Shown here: positions 61,869 to 64,000 of the stretch, one piece after another | Position numbering within the stretch: position 1 is the stretch's first letter | Layout: each line of letters starts with the position of its first letter | Assembly: GCA_013289615.1 (NCBI GenBank) | Contig: JABCZO010000022.1 | Span: 1 to 64,000, forward strand | Direction of reading: 5' to 3' | DNA length: 64,000 nucleotides | Source of the DNA: Gammaproteobacteria bacterium | GTDB lineage: Bacteria > Pseudomonadota > Gammaproteobacteria > Steroidobacterales > Steroidobacteraceae | Position numbers and translations under genes: made by a program | The notes under the pieces: generated by a model | What the model was told of the DNA's origin: nothing | Databases searched by the model: none | Seen by the model: only the letters and a program-made list of their open reading frames with translations

Positions 61869-61984
61869 CAGGATCGAGCCGGTTTGAGGCAGGCGCGAGT
61901 ATAAGCGAGCGCTCGCTGCAGAATCGCGCTGTCCTGCAGCCGCTGAACTGCGTTGCACGCAGTTAGGGCGCAGGTTTTTCCATC

Positions 61985-61999
61985 GCACTATACTAGTGC
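61985..61999. promoter_or_regulatory. Probable NtrC-binding site upstream of glnA
   Basis: Perfect palindrome GCACTA-TAC-TAGTGC, close to the NtrC consensus GCACYA-N3-TRGTGC. It lies about 88 bases upstream of the sigma-54 type element and 165 bases upstream of the glnA start, a normal enhancer distance. Confidence 0.8.
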
Positions 62000-62070
62000 A
62001 ACAGCGCTCCCAGGGGAGGCCAGATATTTCCCAGGTCGCTGAATGGACTACTGATTTCGACGACCGGGGA

Positions 62071-62088
62071 TTGGCATGAGCAGTGCAG
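62071..62088 (+). promoter_or_regulatory. Probable sigma-54 promoter of glnA
   Basis: TTGGCATGAGCAGTGCAG has the invariant GG-N10-GC (62073-62074 and 62085-62086) of the -24/-12 promoter, with TTGGCA matching the -24 box well. Transcription would begin near 62098, some 52 bases before the glnA ATG. Confidence 0.75.
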
Positions 62089-62149
62089 TGATGCCAGCCC
62101 GACACAATAAGAACTGTTCCCAGAAGAACTATTCACTAACGGAGGCGGT

Positions 62150-63559
62150 ATGAGTTCGAGTGATGTGGTGAAGCTGATCAAAGAAAAAGAGGTGAAGTGG
62201 GCCGATCTGCGGTTCACCGATACCCGGGGCAAAGAGCAGCACGTGAGCATCCCGTCGAGGTACGTGACCGAGGAGTTCTTTGTCGAGGGCAAGATGTTCG
62301 ACGGCTCCTCGATTGCCGGCTGGAAGGGGATCAACGAGTCGGACATGATCTTGCTGCCCGATGCCTCCACCGCGATCATCGATCCGTTCTTTGAGGAAGC
62401 GACGGTCGACCTGCGCTGCGATGTGATCGAGCCGGCCACGATGCAGGGCTATGAGCGCGATCCGCGCTCGCTCGGCAAGCGTGCCGAGGCGTATCTGAAA
62501 TCCACCGGCATCGCCGATTCGGCGCTGTTCGGGCCGGAGAATGAATTCTTCATCTTCGACAGCGTGCGCTGGGGTGCGGACCTGCGCAGTGCGTTCTACG
62601 AGGTCGATTCGATCCAGGGTTCGTGGAACTCGGACACCGCCTACGAGGCGGGCAACAAGGGGCATCGGCCCGGGATCAAGGGCGGGTATTTCCCGGTGCC
62701 CCCAGTGGACGCGTTTCACGACATCCGCGCCGCGATGTGCAAGGCGTGCGAGGAGATGGGGCTGGTGGTGGAGGTGCATCACCACGAGGTGGCCACCGCC
62801 GGGCAGAGCGAGATCGGCATCGGCGCCAACACGTTGGTCAAGAAGGCCGATGAGGTGCAGATCCTCAAGTACGCGCTGCTCAATGTCGGGGCCAACTACG
62901 GCAAGAGCGTGACCTTCATGCCAAAGCCACTGGTGGGCGACAACGGCAGCGGCATGCACGTGCACCAGTCGCTGGCCAAGGACGGCAAGAACGTGTTCGC
63001 CGGGGACAAGTACGCGGGCCTGTCGGAGGCGTGCCTGTATTACATCGGCGGCATCATCAAGCACGCCAAGGCGATCAACGCGCTGACCAACGCGACCACC
63101 AACAGCTACAAGCGCCTGGTGCCGGGATTTGAAGCCCCGGTGATGCTGGCGTACTCGGCCAGAAACCGCTCCGCCTCGATCCGCGTACCCTGGGTGTCGA
63201 GCCCCAAGGCGCGGCGCATCGAGGTGAGATTCCCCGACTCCACCGCCAATCCGTACTTTGCATTTGCCGCGATGATGATGGCAGGACTGGACGGGATCCA
63301 GAACAAGATCCACCCCGGGGATCCGGCCGACAAGGACCTGTACGATCTGGAGCCCGAGGAGGCCAAACACATTCCGACCGTGTGCCACTCGCTCGACATG
63401 GCGCTCGAGCATCTGGATCACGACCGCGAGTTCCTCAAACGTGGCGGCGTGTTCACCGACGATGTGATCGATGCCTACATCGGCCTGAAGATGCAGGAAG
63501 TCACGCGCTTGCGCATGACCACCCATCCGGTCGAGTTCGACATGTACTACAGCGTCTAG
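62150..63559 (+). CDS. glnA: Type I glutamine synthetase
   Basis: 469-aa dodecameric enzyme making glutamine from glutamate, ammonia and ATP. Motifs: [89 protein letters not shown] and the adenylylation site region NLYDLEPEE-like [14 protein letters not shown], whose tyrosine is the GlnE target. Thus it is a GSI-beta, regulated by adenylylation. GGAGGCGGT ribosome site precedes the ATG. NtrC and sigma-54 sites upstream indicate nitrogen control. Confidence 0.98.
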   Translation: MSSSDVVKLIKEKEVKWADLRFTDTRGKEQHVSIPSRYVTEEFFVEGKMFDGSSIAGWKGINESDMILLPDASTAIIDPFFEEATVDLRCDVIEPATMQGYERDPRSLGKRAEAYLKSTGIADSALFGPENEFFIFDSVRWGADLRSAFYEVDSIQGSWNSDTAYEAGNKGHRPGIKGGYFPVPPVDAFHDIRAAMCKACEEMGLVVEVHHHEVATAGQSEIGIGANTLVKKADEVQILKYALLNVGANYGKSVTFMPKPLVGDNGSGMHVHQSLAKDGKNVFAGDKYAGLSEACLYYIGGIIKHAKAINALTNATTNSYKRLVPGFEAPVMLAYSARNRSASIRVPWVSSPKARRIEVRFPDSTANPYFAFAAMMMAGLDGIQNKIHPGDPADKDLYDLEPEEAKHIPTVCHSLDMALEHLDHDREFLKRGGVFTDDVIDAYIGLKMQEVTRLRMTTHPVEFDMYYSV

Positions 63560-63680
63560 AGGTCAAGTGTGAGGCGTGGCGCGGCATCCGCGGCGGTGAT
63601 CAGGACCCGGCATAGCGGAACCAGCGCCGAGGGAGGTTTTTGTGTGCCAGCAGGCACCACCGGGGCTATGCTTGCAGTCG

Positions 63681-64000
63681 ATGCGATGCTATCTGTCACT
63701 GCCCCTGGCGGCGCTGGCCCTGCTCGGCCTGGCAGGCAGCGCGGTCGCGCAGACCACCACGACCTATCGCTGGGTCGATGCCCAGGGCGTGGTCCATTAC
63801 TCGGACACCCCGCAGCCGGGCGCGCAGGTGATTCAGCTGCCCTCGGCGCAGACCTATCGCGCGCCGCCTGCCCCGGCTGCGGCGCAAAAGGCTGCCGCAG
63901 TGAGCGATCCGGTGTCGCCGTATCAGTCCTGCGGCATCGCCGAGCCGGCCGCCGAAGCCTCGTTCTTCGCTCCCGAGACGATCCCGGTGACGGTGGCGCT
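63681..64000 (+). CDS. DUF4124-containing exported protein, partial (runs off the window)
   Basis: Open to the end of the window (106 codons seen). A signal peptide (LSLPLAALALLGLAGSAVAQ) precedes the DUF4124 motif TYRWVDAQGVVHYSDTPQPG, then an Ala-rich stretch. DUF4124 is a small N-terminal beta domain found in many proteobacterial envelope proteins with varied C-termini; what follows is beyond the window. ATG 63681 is preferred because it puts the signal peptide immediately at the N-terminus. Confidence 0.8.
   Translation, partial: MRCYLSLPLAALALLGLAGSAVAQTTTTYRWVDAQGVVHYSDTPQPGAQVIQLPSAQTYRAPPAPAAAQKAAAVSDPVSPYQSCGIAEPAAEASFFAPETIPVTVA

Overview
The window is about 64 kb of GC-rich bacterial chromosome spanning the replication-origin region of a gammaproteobacterium. 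The order rpmH-rnpA-yidD-yidC-mnmE on one strand and dnaA-dnaN-recF-gyrB on the other, an aa3-oxidase assembly cluster (SURF1-ctaA-ctaB), separate glyQ/glyS and Pseudomonas/Xanthomonas-like parS sequences point to a free-living aerobe near the Xanthomonadales/Nevskiales/Steroidobacter group. The genus cannot be fixed from the sequence alone. No rRNA, tRNA, CRISPR array or prophage was found, and no stretch longer than 300 bp lacks a gene.

Layout. 0-11.7 kb is a loose set of metabolic and unknown genes: a ketopantoate-reductase-like protein, an FG-GAP lipoprotein, an NYN-LOTUS protein, an alpha/beta hydrolase, a degenerate lone TnpB, an ArsR regulator with a visible operator, zwf, a GST, a YpfJ-type zinc peptidase and an NRDE protein. 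11.8-24.5 kb looks accessory: a TIR-membrane-TolB-TPR protein, a Tat-exported NADP-binding protein, an exported MBL hydrolase, and two 623-aa paralogous membrane TPR proteins flanking a MaoC dehydratase, a thioesterase and another TPR protein. 24.6-28.1 kb is a minus-strand operon of PLP decarboxylase, SAM methyltransferase and MFS exporter, with a membrane methyltransferase following it.

28-33.5 kb holds the cytochrome oxidase / heme A assembly genes. 33.6-41 kb carries gloB, uvrD (interrupted by a 360-codon intein), trkA, trkH and a CBS protein. 41-47.3 kb is mnmG, mnmE, yidC, yidD, rnpA and rpmH. 48-55.9 kb is dnaA, a candidate oriC, dnaN, recF with two parS sites, and gyrB, which carries a 572-codon homing-endonuclease intein with an embedded helix-turn-helix. 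55.9-64 kb has a regulator remnant, small exported proteins, a RidA protein, a second GST, a perfect 32-bp inverted repeat, plsC-glyS-glyQ, and glnA behind NtrC and sigma-54 type sites.

The most notable observations are: (1) two inteins in replication/repair genes about 17 kb apart; (2) a perfect parS site overlapping the likely gyrB promoter; (3) the long AT-rich perfect hairpin at 57926-57995; (4) the decarboxylase-methyltransferase-exporter cassette as a candidate small-amine pathway; (5) the paired 623-aa membrane TPR paralogues of unknown function; (6) a TnpB that lacks its usual RuvC-II glutamate and its C-terminus. All positions were read by hand; no database search was possible.
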